This document shows, in pieces, positions 25,442 to 34,393 of a DNA stretch of 64,000 nt. Numbering within the stretch: the stretch's first letter is position 1; each line of letters starts with the position of its first letter. The stretch spans positions 682,001 through 746,000 of the forward strand of contig NZ_JAEIOJ010000002.1 of the NCBI RefSeq assembly GCF_016464305.1, read 5' to 3'. The stretch is from Umezawaea beigongshangensis (lineage in GTDB: Bacteria > Actinomycetota > Actinomycetes > Mycobacteriales > Pseudonocardiaceae). The translations under genes and the position numbers were made by a program. A model generated the notes under the pieces. The model searched no databases. It was not told the origin of the DNA and saw only the letters and a list, made by a program, of their open reading frames with translations.

Positions 25442-26468
25442 CGACGAGATCGTCCCAACCGACCTGGAGGTCCGCGGGCAGGTCGCGGGCGGCGGTGCGT
25501 CCCAGCACGCGCTCGTAGTCCACGGCCCTGATCTGCCCGGTTCCCGGACGCTTCACCCAGACGTTGGCGGCGCTCAGCCGCTCACCGGCGGCGACCGGCG
25601 CGGTCGTGACGACGCAGGCGTAGGCGAAGTCGATCGTCGGCTGCTCGGCGGCCAGGACCTCCTTGCTGCCGCCCAGGCTCGCGTGGATCAGCCTGGAGCC
25701 CTCGACCAGCCTGCCGAACTCCTCGGGCGTGGAGGAGACGGGGATGTCCGGTCCCGGCCAGCCGGCGTCGGAGGTGAAGTGCCGCTCCAGCACGCGGGCG
25801 CCCAGCGCGACCGAGCCCAGGCAGGGGTAGATCGACGTGGTGTGGTCCGACAGCCCCAGCACCGCGTCGGGGAACGCCTCGCGCAGCTCGTCGAGGGCGC
25901 CGAGGCGCACCATCTCCGGCGGCGTCGGGTACAGCGACGTGCAGTGCAGCAGGGCGAACCCGACACCGGCCGCGCGCAGGATCTCCACGGCCGGCCGGAT
26001 CGAGGCGATGTCGTTCATGCCCGTGGACAGCACCACGGGCTTGCCCAGGGACGCGATGTGCCGCACCAGCGGGTAGTTGTTGCACTCCCCGGAGCCGATC
26101 TTGTACGCGGGGACGTCCAGCTCGGCCAGGCGGTCGGCGGCGGCGCGGGAGAACGGCGTGGACAGGAAGATCATCCCGCGCTCCTCGGCGTGGGCCTTCA
26201 TCTCCCGCTCGTCCTGCGCGGACAGCGCGCAGCGCTCCATCATCGCGTAGATGGGCTCGTCGGCGTTGCCGGGCACGACGTCGTTGGGGATCATCTCGTC
26301 GGTCACGACGTGGGTCTGGAACTTCACGCACTCGACCCCGGCGTCCGCGGCGTCGTCGATCATCCGGTGCGCCTTCGCGGGATCGCCCTCGTGGTTGATC
26401 CCGATTTCGGCGATCACCAGCGGTGGGAACTCGATTCCCACAGGACGGTCTCCGATGGAGAAGGCCAT
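25434..26468 (-). CDS. neuB: N-acetylneuraminate synthase (NeuB)
   Basis: 344 residues; ATG at 26468 behind AAGGGGATC. It condenses ManNAc with phosphoenolpyruvate. The TIM barrel has VIAEIGINHEGD, VKFQTH, KIGSGECNNYPL, LHCTSLYPTPPE and ERHFTSDAGWPGPDI. A C-terminal SAF/antifreeze-like domain (about 285-344) includes LSAANVWVKRPGTG. The PGPDI and VWVKRPG segments are like meningococcal NeuB as I recall it. First gene of the neuBC transcript; about 1 kb of mostly gene-free DNA lies upstream. Confidence 0.93.
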   Translation of the reverse strand: MAFSIGDRPVGIEFPPLVIAEIGINHEGDPAKAHRMIDDAADAGVECVKFQTHVVTDEMIPNDVVPGNADEPIYAMMERCALSAQDEREMKAHAEERGMIFLSTPFSRAAADRLAELDVPAYKIGSGECNNYPLVRHIASLGKPVVLSTGMNDIASIRPAVEILRAAGVGFALLHCTSLYPTPPEMVRLGALDELREAFPDAVLGLSDHTTSIYPCLGSVALGARVLERHFTSDAGWPGPDIPVSSTPEEFGRLVEGSRLIHASLGGSKEVLAAEQPTIDFAYACVVTTAPVAAGERLSAANVWVKRPGTGQIRAVDYERVLGRTAARDLPADLQVGWDDLVDA

Positions 26469-27131
26469 GTCAGATCCCCTTCGTGAAAGCACCCGAACAC
26501 CACAGCCGTCGCCGAGGAGAGGTGGTTCGAATTCCGCGGAACCCGTGCACGCACGCTGCGCGACAGATACCGGAAGAAGACGCCCGCGACGTCGTGAGGC
26601 GTCCGGACGCGGTTCGGCGGTAACACCGAACCGACTTGCCGGCACGTCCCGACCGCACTCGCGAGCGTCGTCGTCGGGCGAACCTTACCCGTTCGGGTGA
26701 GATCATCGTCAACTGCCCAGGTCGTCCGGTTCGTCCGGAGCCACCACGGCGCACCGGACCCCGTCCGCCCACCGCACGGTGTGCGTCACCTCGGAGGACA
26801 CCGGGAGCTTTCCCGTTCGCGCCACCGGACCGGTGATCAGCGCGTCGGCGGGCCGACCGCCCGGCGGGCGATGGCGGGTCGTGTGCGCGGGCCACGACGC
26901 GCGACCGGGCGGCGAGATCGCGAAAGCCACGCACTGTGACGACCTGAGGAATTGCTGAAGATTGCGCGCGAGCGCCCGGAACGTCGACCACGGGCGCGCG
27001 ACACCGTCGTCCGGAGATGTCTTCGCAGCTCTCTTTCCCGCATCTCCCCGATTCCCGGTCCGTGTTTTCAGAGCTTCGCGAGGACACCCCCGCGGAAGCG
27101 GTCGAACTCCGCGCCAGCAGATGCGGTCCGT
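26469..27131. other. Gene-poor region upstream of neuB
   Basis: No intact gene supported. It should contain the neuBC promoter. A leftward open frame runs through from the SDR remnant at 27132-27230, but its sequence loses any SDR character and becomes Arg-rich, as in decayed DNA. Confidence 0.5.
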
Positions 27132-27230
27132 GATCGCAGAAGTCATTCTTTCGCGGTCGCGGGGCAGTTCCAGAGCGGTGACCTCACCGAGTCCCGAGCC
27201 GGCGCCGGTGACCACGGCCCGGTGGCCGGT
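27132..27230 (-). pseudogene. Remnant of a short-chain dehydrogenase N-terminus
   Basis: On the minus strand this encodes TGHRAVVTGAGSGLGEVTAL and then ELPRDRERM. It is the cofactor-binding TGxxxGxG start of an SDR with the following helix, and then all similarity stops. The catalytic YxxxK part is not found downstream. The piece has no start codon or ribosome site of its own, so I read it as a deletion remnant. Confidence 0.55.
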
Positions 27231-27323
27231 CCGGTCGGGGGTCCGGTCCGTGCTCCACGCGGCCACGGCCGCTCCTCGGCACGAGGCGTCGTCCCGGGGT
27301 GGACCCCACCGCGGGAGTCCGCG

Positions 27324-27368
27324 TCGGTGTCCTCGGTGTCCTCGGTGTCCTCGGTGTCGTCGGTGTCG
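27324..27368. repeat. Five 9-bp tandem repeats
   Basis: Five direct copies of TCGGTGTC(C/G), three ending in C then two ending in G, between the SDR remnant and the pirin gene. On the minus strand it reads as DTE/DTD repeats, but no gene is supported there. Confidence 0.85.
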
Positions 27369-27469
27369 TCCACGACGGGGTGCGGGGGCGCGGCGTCCGC
27401 CGCTTGACACCGGAATGCTGATGCGACAACGATCGTCGCGACCGGACCGGGAGGGAACGGGGTCGCGCC

Positions 27470-28447
27470 ATGAGCAACACCGAAGCGGCTCCGGCGGAGC
27501 TGACCTGCCGTGCCGAGCCCGAGCGCCGGGTGGTCCAGGTGCTCACCGCGCGCGAGGTGCCGCTGGGCGGCCCGCGCGCGATGCGGGTGCGCCGCACCCT
27601 GCCGCAGCGGGCGCGCTCCCTCGTCGGCGCGTGGTGCTTCGCCGACCACTACGGCCCCCACGACGTCGCCACCGGCGGCGGCATGGACGTGGCCCCGCAC
27701 CCGCACACCGGGCTCCAGACGGTGAGCTGGCTGTTCAGCGGTGAGATCGAGCACCGCGACAGCTCCGGCGCGCACGCCGTGGTCCGGCCCGGCGAGCTGA
27801 ACCTCATGACCGGCGGGAGCGGCATCTGCCACTCCGAGGTGTCGACCCCCGGCACCACCGTGCTGCACGGCGTGCAGCTCTGGGTGGCGCTGCCCGACGA
27901 GCACCGGCACACCGGTCGCGACTTCCAGCACCACGTGCCGCCCGTCCTGCGCCTCGGCGACGCCGAGATCCGCGTCTTCCTCGGCACCCTCGCCGGTCGC
28001 ACGTCCCCGGTGAGCACGTTCACGCCGCTGCTGGGCGCCGAACTCGTCCTCGCTCCGCACGCCCGCCTGGAACTGGAGGTCGACCCGGCCTTCGAGCACG
28101 GAGTCCTGCTGGACACCGGGTCGGTGGCGGTGGCCGGCCACGACCTCTCCCCCGCCGAACTGGGGTACGTCGGCGCGGGCGGGCGAACCCTGGAGCTCGT
28201 CAACCGCACCGGGACGCCCGCCAGGCTCCTGCTGCTCGGCGGCACGCCGTTCGCCGAGGACGTCGTGATGTGGTGGAACTTCATCGGGCGCGACCACGAG
28301 GAGATCGCCGAGTTCCGCCGGGAGTGGCAGGCGGAGTCCGACCGGTTCGGCCGGGTGGAGGGCTACTCGGGCACTCCGCGGCGGCTGCCGGCCCCCGTGC
28401 TGCCGAACGCCCGGCTCACGCCCCGCCGCGGTCCCGGCCGCGACTGA
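27470..28447 (+). CDS. Pirin-family bicupin protein
   Basis: 325 residues; ATG at 27470. N-terminal cupin with the metal motif around HPHTGLQTVSWLFSGEIEHRDS and GGSGICHSE. C-terminal pirin domain with GTPFAEDVVMWWNFIGRDHEEI near residue 270, the standard pirin C-terminal signature. Pirins bind iron and may act as quercetin 2,3-dioxygenase or as redox-sensitive cofactors; the activity here is not determined by sequence. It stands alone, convergent with the MEDS-ATPase gene. Confidence 0.92.
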   Translation: MSNTEAAPAELTCRAEPERRVVQVLTAREVPLGGPRAMRVRRTLPQRARSLVGAWCFADHYGPHDVATGGGMDVAPHPHTGLQTVSWLFSGEIEHRDSSGAHAVVRPGELNLMTGGSGICHSEVSTPGTTVLHGVQLWVALPDEHRHTGRDFQHHVPPVLRLGDAEIRVFLGTLAGRTSPVSTFTPLLGAELVLAPHARLELEVDPAFEHGVLLDTGSVAVAGHDLSPAELGYVGAGGRTLELVNRTGTPARLLLLGGTPFAEDVVMWWNFIGRDHEEIAEFRREWQAESDRFGRVEGYSGTPRRLPAPVLPNARLTPRRGPGRD

Positions 28448-28578
28448 CCCCCGATCCTCCCGGAGGGAGGCGCGCGGCTCGGGCGGTGAACGACGACGCG
28501 CCCCGCACGATCGGGAAGCCGGCTCGGCGGACCGGGCTGACGGCCGAGGCGGCCCGGCTCACCGGCCGGGCCGGTCGA

Positions 28579-29520
28579 TCACACGTCGAAGTGCAGGCTG
28601 ACCGTGGTGCCCGTGTCGCGGGGCTGGATCTCGACGAGGTCGCAGAGCTGGCGCACGACCCACAGGCCGACGCCGAGGCGCTGCCCCGGAGCAGGCGGCA
28701 GGTACCCCGCGAACCAGTCGGCGAGCGGGGCCGGGCCGTCGTCGGCGACGTCGCAGACGATCCTGCCGCCGGTGCGCCGCAGCGCGATCCACCCGCTGCC
28801 GCCGCCGTGGTCGAGGACGTTGGTGGCCACCTCGTTGACCGCGACGACCGCGTGCTCCGTCCTCGTGGGCGACAGGCCCAGCGAGTCGGCGGTGTCGGCG
28901 ACGAAGCGGCGCACCGCCGCCAGGTCGGAGCCGAAGCGCAGGACCGCGCCGCCCTCCCCGGCGACCGCGGGCGCGCGTCGTGCGCCGGTGGTGAGCAGAG
29001 CGGGGGCCAGGTACGCCGGGCTGGTCTCGGCCAGGGAACCGACCACCAGGTCGGGGTGGGTGCGGCGCGCGTCGTCCACGATCCGCTCCGGCACCACCCT
29101 GGTGTCGTACGGGCAGACGATCCAGGCCGGGGAGTCGGCGAAGGCCAGGTTGATGACGGACTCGTACCGCGTCCACTCGGCGACCGCCAGGTCGTCGCGG
29201 CCGTGCCACACCGGCTCGCCGATCACGCGGACCCGCCCGTCGCCGTCGGCGCGCTCGTCCACGTAGCGGTGGTAGGCGGCGAGCGTGCGGCCGGGGGTGT
29301 CGTACCAGGTGTCGGCGTCGACGAACCGGACGTGCCCGGCGTCGGCTCCGAGGCCGTCGCGCAGCAGGTCGGCGTTGGTGGCCGTGGTGACGGCCAGAAC
29401 CGCGTCGCCCCGCTCCAGGCCGTCGCGGCAGAACGGCACGGTCGCCGCGAGGAACTGCTCGTCGGCGCCGTACAGCAGACCCTGGTGGATCAGCCCGCGG
29501 GCGTCGGCCGCACCGGTCAC
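28579..29520 (-). CDS. MEDS-domain sensor with RsbW-like ATPase domain (second copy)
   Basis: 313 residues. GTG at 29520 overlaps the upstream stop (GTGA). MEDS domain at about 8-180 (HQGLLYGADEQFLAATVPFC, RVRVIGEPVW, IVCPYDTRVV). ATPase domain at about 205-310 with N-box VNEVATNVLDHGG, G1 DVADDGPAPL and G2 RLGVGLWVVRQL. It is architecturally the same as the protein at 10693, but its partner gene is the MEDS-STAS protein encoded just upstream. The two probably form a kinase/anti-anti-sigma pair that share a ligand-sensing domain. Confidence 0.88.
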   Translation of the reverse strand: MTGAADARGLIHQGLLYGADEQFLAATVPFCRDGLERGDAVLAVTTATNADLLRDGLGADAGHVRFVDADTWYDTPGRTLAAYHRYVDERADGDGRVRVIGEPVWHGRDDLAVAEWTRYESVINLAFADSPAWIVCPYDTRVVPERIVDDARRTHPDLVVGSLAETSPAYLAPALLTTGARRAPAVAGEGGAVLRFGSDLAAVRRFVADTADSLGLSPTRTEHAVVAVNEVATNVLDHGGGSGWIALRRTGGRIVCDVADDGPAPLADWFAGYLPPAPGQRLGVGLWVVRQLCDLVEIQPRDTGTTVSLHFDV

Positions 29521-30413
29521 GCGACGTCCCCCTCCGGGAGCAGGACCAGTCCGGGGGTCCGGTCCCAGCCCAGCAGCCGCACCACTTCGCACAGCACCGG
29601 CGCCGGGTGCGCGAGCCGCATCCGGCGGTGTCCGCCCAGACGCGCGGCGGCGTTCGCGAGGGCCCGCAGTCCGGCGACGTCGATGAAGTCCAGGGCGCTC
29701 AGGTCGAGCACGACGTCACCCGGCCGGTGCAGCACCGCGTCCAGCGCGGCGACGAAGTGGTCGTGGGTGCGGTCGTCCACCGTGCCGATCACGCGCAGAC
29801 GGCGTCGCCCGGCCCGACCGGCCGGGACGAGCCGCAGCGAGTCGTGGCCGCGCAGCGGTGGCGGTTCCACCGACCCCCGGTGACAGCCGTCGAGCACCTC
29901 CAGCTGATCCGGGCCGAACAGGCGCGCGTCGTACTGGCAGACCGCCGACACCGGCCGTCCGGCGAACACGGCGTCGACCTCGCGCTCGTACCGCGCCAGC
30001 TCCGCGGTGCCCACGCTCTCGCGCACCGCCCAGCTCATCTCGCCGCAGATCCGCAGACCCGAGAACCCCTCCGCGAGGCTCGCGTCGACCTCCCGGCGCA
30101 CGGTGCCGACCATCGCAGCGGCGTCGAACCGGCCGGAGGCCAGGTAGGAGTCCGCGGCGGGGACCAGCCGCAACCGCCCGCCGAGCAGGGCCGCCCCGGT
30201 GTCGACGCCGGTGGACGCCAGCCAGTCGAGCACGATCCCCGGCGTGGTCCGGTCCACGAAGCACAGCACCCGCTCCCCGCGCGACAGTCCGGCCGACAGG
30301 TACTCCGTGACGACCGGGCGCTGCTCCGCGTCGTCGGCGAACGTCAGGCAGAGGTGGTCGCCCGGCACGATGTCGCGCACCGGACGCTCCCCGCCGATCG
30401 CTGCGGTCACCAC
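29517..30413 (-). CDS. MEDS-domain sensor fused to STAS domain
   Basis: 298 residues; GTG at 30413 with GGGAGG 9 nt upstream. MEDS domain at about 20-190 (IVPGDHLCLTFADDAEQRP, LRICGEMSW, CQYDARLF). STAS domain at about 205-295 with VVLDLSALDFIDVAGLRAL, where the phospho-serine after the Asp is Val. So ligand binding by MEDS rather than phosphorylation may set its state. It is translationally coupled to the MEDS-ATPase gene and is most simply read as that protein's partner. Confidence 0.87.
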   Translation of the reverse strand: MVTAAIGGERPVRDIVPGDHLCLTFADDAEQRPVVTEYLSAGLSRGERVLCFVDRTTPGIVLDWLASTGVDTGAALLGGRLRLVPAADSYLASGRFDAAAMVGTVRREVDASLAEGFSGLRICGEMSWAVRESVGTAELARYEREVDAVFAGRPVSAVCQYDARLFGPDQLEVLDGCHRGSVEPPPLRGHDSLRLVPAGRAGRRRLRVIGTVDDRTHDHFVAALDAVLHRPGDVVLDLSALDFIDVAGLRALANAAARLGGHRRMRLAHPAPVLCEVVRLLGWDRTPGLVLLPEGDVA

Positions 30414-31057
30414 CGTCTCGCGCCTCCCACAACCCGAGCCCTCCGACCCGCCTGCGACGTCCCCGCGGTTCACGACCCCGCGCCGTGATCCCACCATAGT
30501 GGGCCGCACCAGCCCGGCGTCCCGAACGGTGCCGCGCCCGCGCCGGAGGGTGGTGGCACGACCGGGAACCACCGCGGTGGTTCCCGGCGGGAACGACGTC
30601 GAGAAGTGCGTCACAACGCGCCGGGCGCCCGCGCTCCACGATTTCGTTGCACGTGTGAAGACGAGAGGTGCGGACCGCTTTTGTGAATGCAAAGTCGTGT
30701 CGTGATGCGGACGAGATCTGACAGAGATCGACCTTCCGGCCCACCCCCGCGTCCCAGCCGGACGGGTGCAACCCGTTGCACGCCAACGGGTTCCACCCCG
30801 ATAACGACTTCTGCGGGAATTTTCGGCCCGCACCCGCCGGAGCCGCCGGCGATCGCCGCGCGCGTCCGCGCCGAGAAGTCCGATCCGGACGCGGAAATCG
30901 TCGCGCGCCTTGACAACGAGCAGTTCGCGCACGACGCTACGGACGCGCTCTCACGGGATGTGGCGCCCTTTTGTCGCCCTTCCCACGCCCCGGCGGTCCC
31001 CCTGAAGTCGCCGGTGAGCGGAGACTGATCTGCCCTGCAAAAAGAGGAGTTCGTCCC
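30414..31057. other. 644-bp divergent regulatory region
   Basis: Between the leftward MEDS-STAS gene and the rightward glucanase gene. No gene supported. Positions 30630-30710 are comparatively A+T-rich. An 8-bp inverted repeat at 30770-30792 is the one obvious operator-like element. A ribosome site AAAGAGGAG lies at 31041-31049. Confidence 0.5.
30770..30792. promoter_or_regulatory. Operator-like inverted repeat upstream of glucanase
   Basis: AACCCGTT (30770-30777), 7-bp spacer, AACGGGTT (30785-30792): perfect 8-bp arms, a geometry fitting a dimeric repressor. The cognate regulator is not identifiable here. Confidence 0.5.
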
Positions 31058-32734
31058 ATGCGCACCAGAACGAAGTGGGTGAGCGCGCTGGTCGCGGCAT
31101 CCGCGGTGGCCGCGGCCGCGTCCGTGATCACGCCCGTGCTGGCCTCCGGACCCGACCTGCTTCCGATCACCGTGAGCAACGACAGCGGACGCTCGGACTC
31201 GGTCCACCTCTACGTCCTGGGAACCGACATCCGCGGCGGAAAGCTCGGGTACGTCGACCAGTCCGGCACCTTCACCGCGTGGTCCCCCGGCGCGAACCCG
31301 CCGGTCCCCGCGCCGGACGTGTCCATCGCGGGCCCCGCCGACGGCAGCAGCATCACCGTGAAGGTCCCCCGGCACATCTCGGGCCGGGTCTACATGTCCT
31401 TCGGGGAGAAGCTGAAGTTCTTCCTCACGCCCGACGGCCTGGTGCAGCCCGCGCCGTGGTCGCCGGGCGACGCGAACCACGACATCCTGTTCGACTGGAG
31501 CGAGTTCACCTACAACGACGCGGGCCTGTGGCTCAACAGCTCGCAGGTGGACCAGTTCGCCGTGCCGCACGCGGTCAGCGTGACCGGTTCCAGCGGCGCG
31601 ACGAAGACGACCGGTGAACTGGTGCCCGGCGGTCGCGAGAAGGTCATCAGCGGCGTCAAGGCCCAGGCCGGTTGGGACAGGACCGTCGTCACCCGCTCCG
31701 ACGGCACCGTCCTGCGGGTCCTGGCACCGGGCAAGGCGGCCGACGGCGGTCTGTTCAGCGCGGACTACCTGGACCCCTACATCGCCAGCGCGTGGAACGC
31801 CTACACGAGCAAGACGCTGACCGTGGTGCCGTTCACCGACCAGCCGAACGTCAAGTACTTCGGCCGCACCTCGGGCGACACGATGAACTTCACCGACGCC
31901 TCCGGCAAGCAGGTGGCGTCGTTCGCCAAGCCCAGCACGTCGAACGTGTGGGGCTGCGACGGGGCGCTGGGTGCGCCGAACGACCAGGTCGTCGGTCCGA
32001 TCGCGCGCACGCTGTGCGCGGCGCTGCACCGCTCGACGCTGGGCACGATCGACACCCAGCCCGGCGGTGGCGCGGCCGACTTCTACCGGGGCGCGCTGAC
32101 CAACCACTACTCGCGGCTGGTGCACGAGAACATGGTCGACGGCCGGGCCTACGGCTTCGCCTTCGACGACGTCCAGGCGCAGGAGTCCCTGGTGCACGAC
32201 GGTGATCCGCGCTCCGCGGGCATCACGCTGACGCCGTTCACCGGTGGTGGCGGCAGCCCGCAGCCGCCGACCACCGCGGCGCCGACCAGCGCGGTGCCGA
32301 CCAGCAGCGGCCAGCAGCCGGCGCCCACGTCGGCCGCCCCGCAGCAGCCGGCGGGCGGCTCGGTCGTCAGCGACTGGCAGGGCAGGTGCCTGACCGTGCC
32401 GGGCGACGACATCACCGACGGCCGGCGACTGGCCGTGGCGGACTGCACCGGTGCCGCCGGTCAGCGCTGGGAGTTCGCCGACGGCGCGCTGCGCGTCGGC
32501 GAGAACATGTGCGCGGACGTCGCGTGGGGTTCGACCGACAACGGCGCGCCCGTCCAGGTCGCCACGTGCAGCGGCAACGCCGCGCAGCAGTGGGTGCTGA
32601 GCGAGACGGGCGACCTGGTGAACCCGCAGGCGGACAAGTGCGTGGACATCGCCGACTGGAACGCGGCCAGCGGCGCCGTGCTCCAGATCTGGGAGTGCGG
32701 TGGCACGGCCAACCAGAAGTGGCACCTCGTGTAG
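31058..32734 (+). CDS. Secreted GH64 beta-1,3-glucanase with CBM13 (ricin B) domain
   Basis: 558 residues; ATG at 31058 behind AAAGAGGAG. Signal peptide 1-30; GH64 domain at about 33-390; Pro/Thr/Ser linker to about 435; CBM13/ricin-B lectin domain to the end with repeated QxW-like QRWEF, QQWVL and QKWHL. Glu149 (DWSEF) and Asp165 (SQVDQF) lie 16 residues apart, the same spacing as the catalytic Glu154/Asp170 of laminaripentaose-producing glucanase. It should release laminaripentaose from fungal-type or algal beta-1,3-glucan outside the cell. A strong terminator follows. Confidence 0.93.
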   Translation: MRTRTKWVSALVAASAVAAAASVITPVLASGPDLLPITVSNDSGRSDSVHLYVLGTDIRGGKLGYVDQSGTFTAWSPGANPPVPAPDVSIAGPADGSSITVKVPRHISGRVYMSFGEKLKFFLTPDGLVQPAPWSPGDANHDILFDWSEFTYNDAGLWLNSSQVDQFAVPHAVSVTGSSGATKTTGELVPGGREKVISGVKAQAGWDRTVVTRSDGTVLRVLAPGKAADGGLFSADYLDPYIASAWNAYTSKTLTVVPFTDQPNVKYFGRTSGDTMNFTDASGKQVASFAKPSTSNVWGCDGALGAPNDQVVGPIARTLCAALHRSTLGTIDTQPGGGAADFYRGALTNHYSRLVHENMVDGRAYGFAFDDVQAQESLVHDGDPRSAGITLTPFTGGGGSPQPPTTAAPTSAVPTSSGQQPAPTSAAPQQPAGGSVVSDWQGRCLTVPGDDITDGRRLAVADCTGAAGQRWEFADGALRVGENMCADVAWGSTDNGAPVQVATCSGNAAQQWVLSETGDLVNPQADKCVDIADWNAASGAVLQIWECGGTANQKWHLV

Positions 32735-32748
32735 CGGGTGCGGGAAGG

Positions 32749-32786
32749 AGGGGCGTCGGTCCGCGGGACCGGCGCCCCTCTTTTCG
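32749..32786 (+). terminator. Rho-independent terminator of glucanase gene
   Basis: Arms 32749-32762 and 32766-32779 pair over 14 bp with one mismatch, a 3-nt loop, then CTTTTCG. It is one of the few in this window with a T-run. Confidence 0.85.
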
Positions 32787-32873
32787 TCCTGTGTGGACGG
32801 TCGAGGCCCGGTGCGGGCCACTCCCCCGGTCGCGACAGGATTACCCCGCCGTCCCGGTGGGCACATCACACGG

Positions 32874-34322
32874 GTGACGACGAGCGGTGAGATGCGGCAG
32901 ACGGTGGCGACCGCCGAGAGGTTCGCGCTGCGCAGCGCGGTGTCCCTGGTGGCCGCGAGCGCCGCCGGGGTCGCGTTCGCGGTGGTGCTGCTCGTGGTGT
33001 GGTCGGACTGGGCGCCCGTGCGCGAGGCCGACCGGGCGATCTCGGTCGCGTCCAACGGTCTGGTGGGAAGTTCACCGGTCCTGGCAGCGGTCCTGAGAGG
33101 AGTGACCCGGCTCGGCGACACCGCGACCCTCACCGGCGTGGTGGCGCTGGCGGCGGCGTGGCTGCTCCTGCGGCGGCGACCGTGGCCGGCGGTGCACGTG
33201 GTCGTCACCGCGGCCGGTGGCGGGCTGCTCGGCCTGGTGGTGAAGGAGCTGGTCGAGCGGGTGCGCCCGCTGGTCGACGTGCAGGTGGTCACCGCGGCGG
33301 GGTGGAGCTTCCCGAGCGGTCACACGCTGGGTTCCACGGTGACCTGGGGCGTGCTGCTGCTGGTGTTCGGCTCGGTGCCGCGGGCGCGGGTCGTGCTGAC
33401 CCCGCTGGTGATCGCGGTCGTGGTGGCCGTGGGCTGCACCAGGGTGGCGCTCGGCGTGCACCACGCGACGGACGTGCTCGGCGGCTGGCTGCTGGGCCTG
33501 CTGTGGCTGGCCCTGACCACCGAGGTGTTCCGCCGCTGGCGCCGGGACCGGGGGATGGCGGAGGTGCCGGTGTTGCACGGTCTGGTCCCCGAGGCCGCGG
33601 ACGACCTGCGGCCGCTGGCCGGTCGCCGGCTGCACGTCCTGCACGGCACGTGGCGCACGGCGGCTCAGCTGCTGGTGGCCTGGTGCCTGCTGCTGGGCGT
33701 GCTGTTCTGCCTGGGTTCGCTGATCACCGCCGCCGGGCCGGACGTCCCGACGAGCTGGGACCGCGCCGTCGTGGAGTGGGCCGCCGGGTGGCGGACGCCC
33801 TCGCGGACCGCGGTGATGGAGCGGGTGGAGGACCACAGCGGAACGGGACCGGTGATCGTGGCCGCGGTCGTCGCCTGCGTGCTGGCGCTGGCCGCGACGC
33901 GCTCCTGGCGGCCCGTCCTGCTGATCGTGCTCGGCCTGCTCGGGGAGATCACCCTGTTCCTGATCACCACGTCCGTCGTGGACCGCGCCCGGCCGGCCGC
34001 GAAGCTCCCCGACGACCTGCCGCCGACCTCCAGCTTCCCCTCCGGGCACGTCGCCGCGTCGCTGGTGCTCGCGGTCTCGGTGACCGTCCTGGTCCTGCGG
34101 TACGCGCGCGGGTGGTGGCGCTGGCCGGTGGTGACGGTCGTGCTGGCGGTCCCGCTGCTGGTGGCCGCGCAGCGGTTCTACTCGGGCGTCCACCACCCCA
34201 CCGACGTCCTCGGCAGCGTGCTGCTCGCCCTGTCCTGGACCGCCGTCGTGGCCGCGACGACGCTGGGCCCCGTTCCGGCTGATCGGGCGGTGGTGCCTGC
34301 ACCACCACGACCGGGCAGCTGA
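32874..34322 (+). CDS. Integral membrane protein with two PAP2 phosphatase domains
   Basis: 482 residues from the GTG at 32874 (an ATG at 32892 is an alternative start; neither has a clear ribosome site). Two PAP2 units in tandem. The first has KELVERVRP, SFPSGHTLGS and RVALGVHHATDVLGG; the second has VDRARPAAKL, SSFPSGHVAAS and RFYSGVHHPTDVLGS. Both active sites (KxxxxxxRP, PSGH, SRxxxxxHxxxD-like) look intact, with about ten to twelve membrane helices in total. Substrates could be phosphatidate or undecaprenyl pyrophosphate. A double-PAP2 fusion is unusual; most family members have one. Confidence 0.88.
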   Translation: MTTSGEMRQTVATAERFALRSAVSLVAASAAGVAFAVVLLVVWSDWAPVREADRAISVASNGLVGSSPVLAAVLRGVTRLGDTATLTGVVALAAAWLLLRRRPWPAVHVVVTAAGGGLLGLVVKELVERVRPLVDVQVVTAAGWSFPSGHTLGSTVTWGVLLLVFGSVPRARVVLTPLVIAVVVAVGCTRVALGVHHATDVLGGWLLGLLWLALTTEVFRRWRRDRGMAEVPVLHGLVPEAADDLRPLAGRRLHVLHGTWRTAAQLLVAWCLLLGVLFCLGSLITAAGPDVPTSWDRAVVEWAAGWRTPSRTAVMERVEDHSGTGPVIVAAVVACVLALAATRSWRPVLLIVLGLLGEITLFLITTSVVDRARPAAKLPDDLPPTSSFPSGHVAASLVLAVSVTVLVLRYARGWWRWPVVTVVLAVPLLVAAQRFYSGVHHPTDVLGSVLLALSWTAVVAATTLGPVPADRAVVPAPPRPGS

Positions 34323-34393
34323 CGTGATCGCTCGCGGCCGGTGTCCCTCCTACTGTCGCAGGAGTCCGGAAGAGACTCCTGGAAGGCACCGAC

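Noticed and set aside
25434-26468. PGPDI in NeuB seen as loss of a conserved His (PGPDH)
   Set aside because: The meningococcal-type sialic acid synthase, as I recall it, has the same PGPDI form, so this is not a defect.
31058-32734. Antisense genes opposite the GH64 glucanase
   Set aside because: The GH64 signal peptide, catalytic spacing and CBM13 repeats all lie in the plus frame with a good ribosome site.
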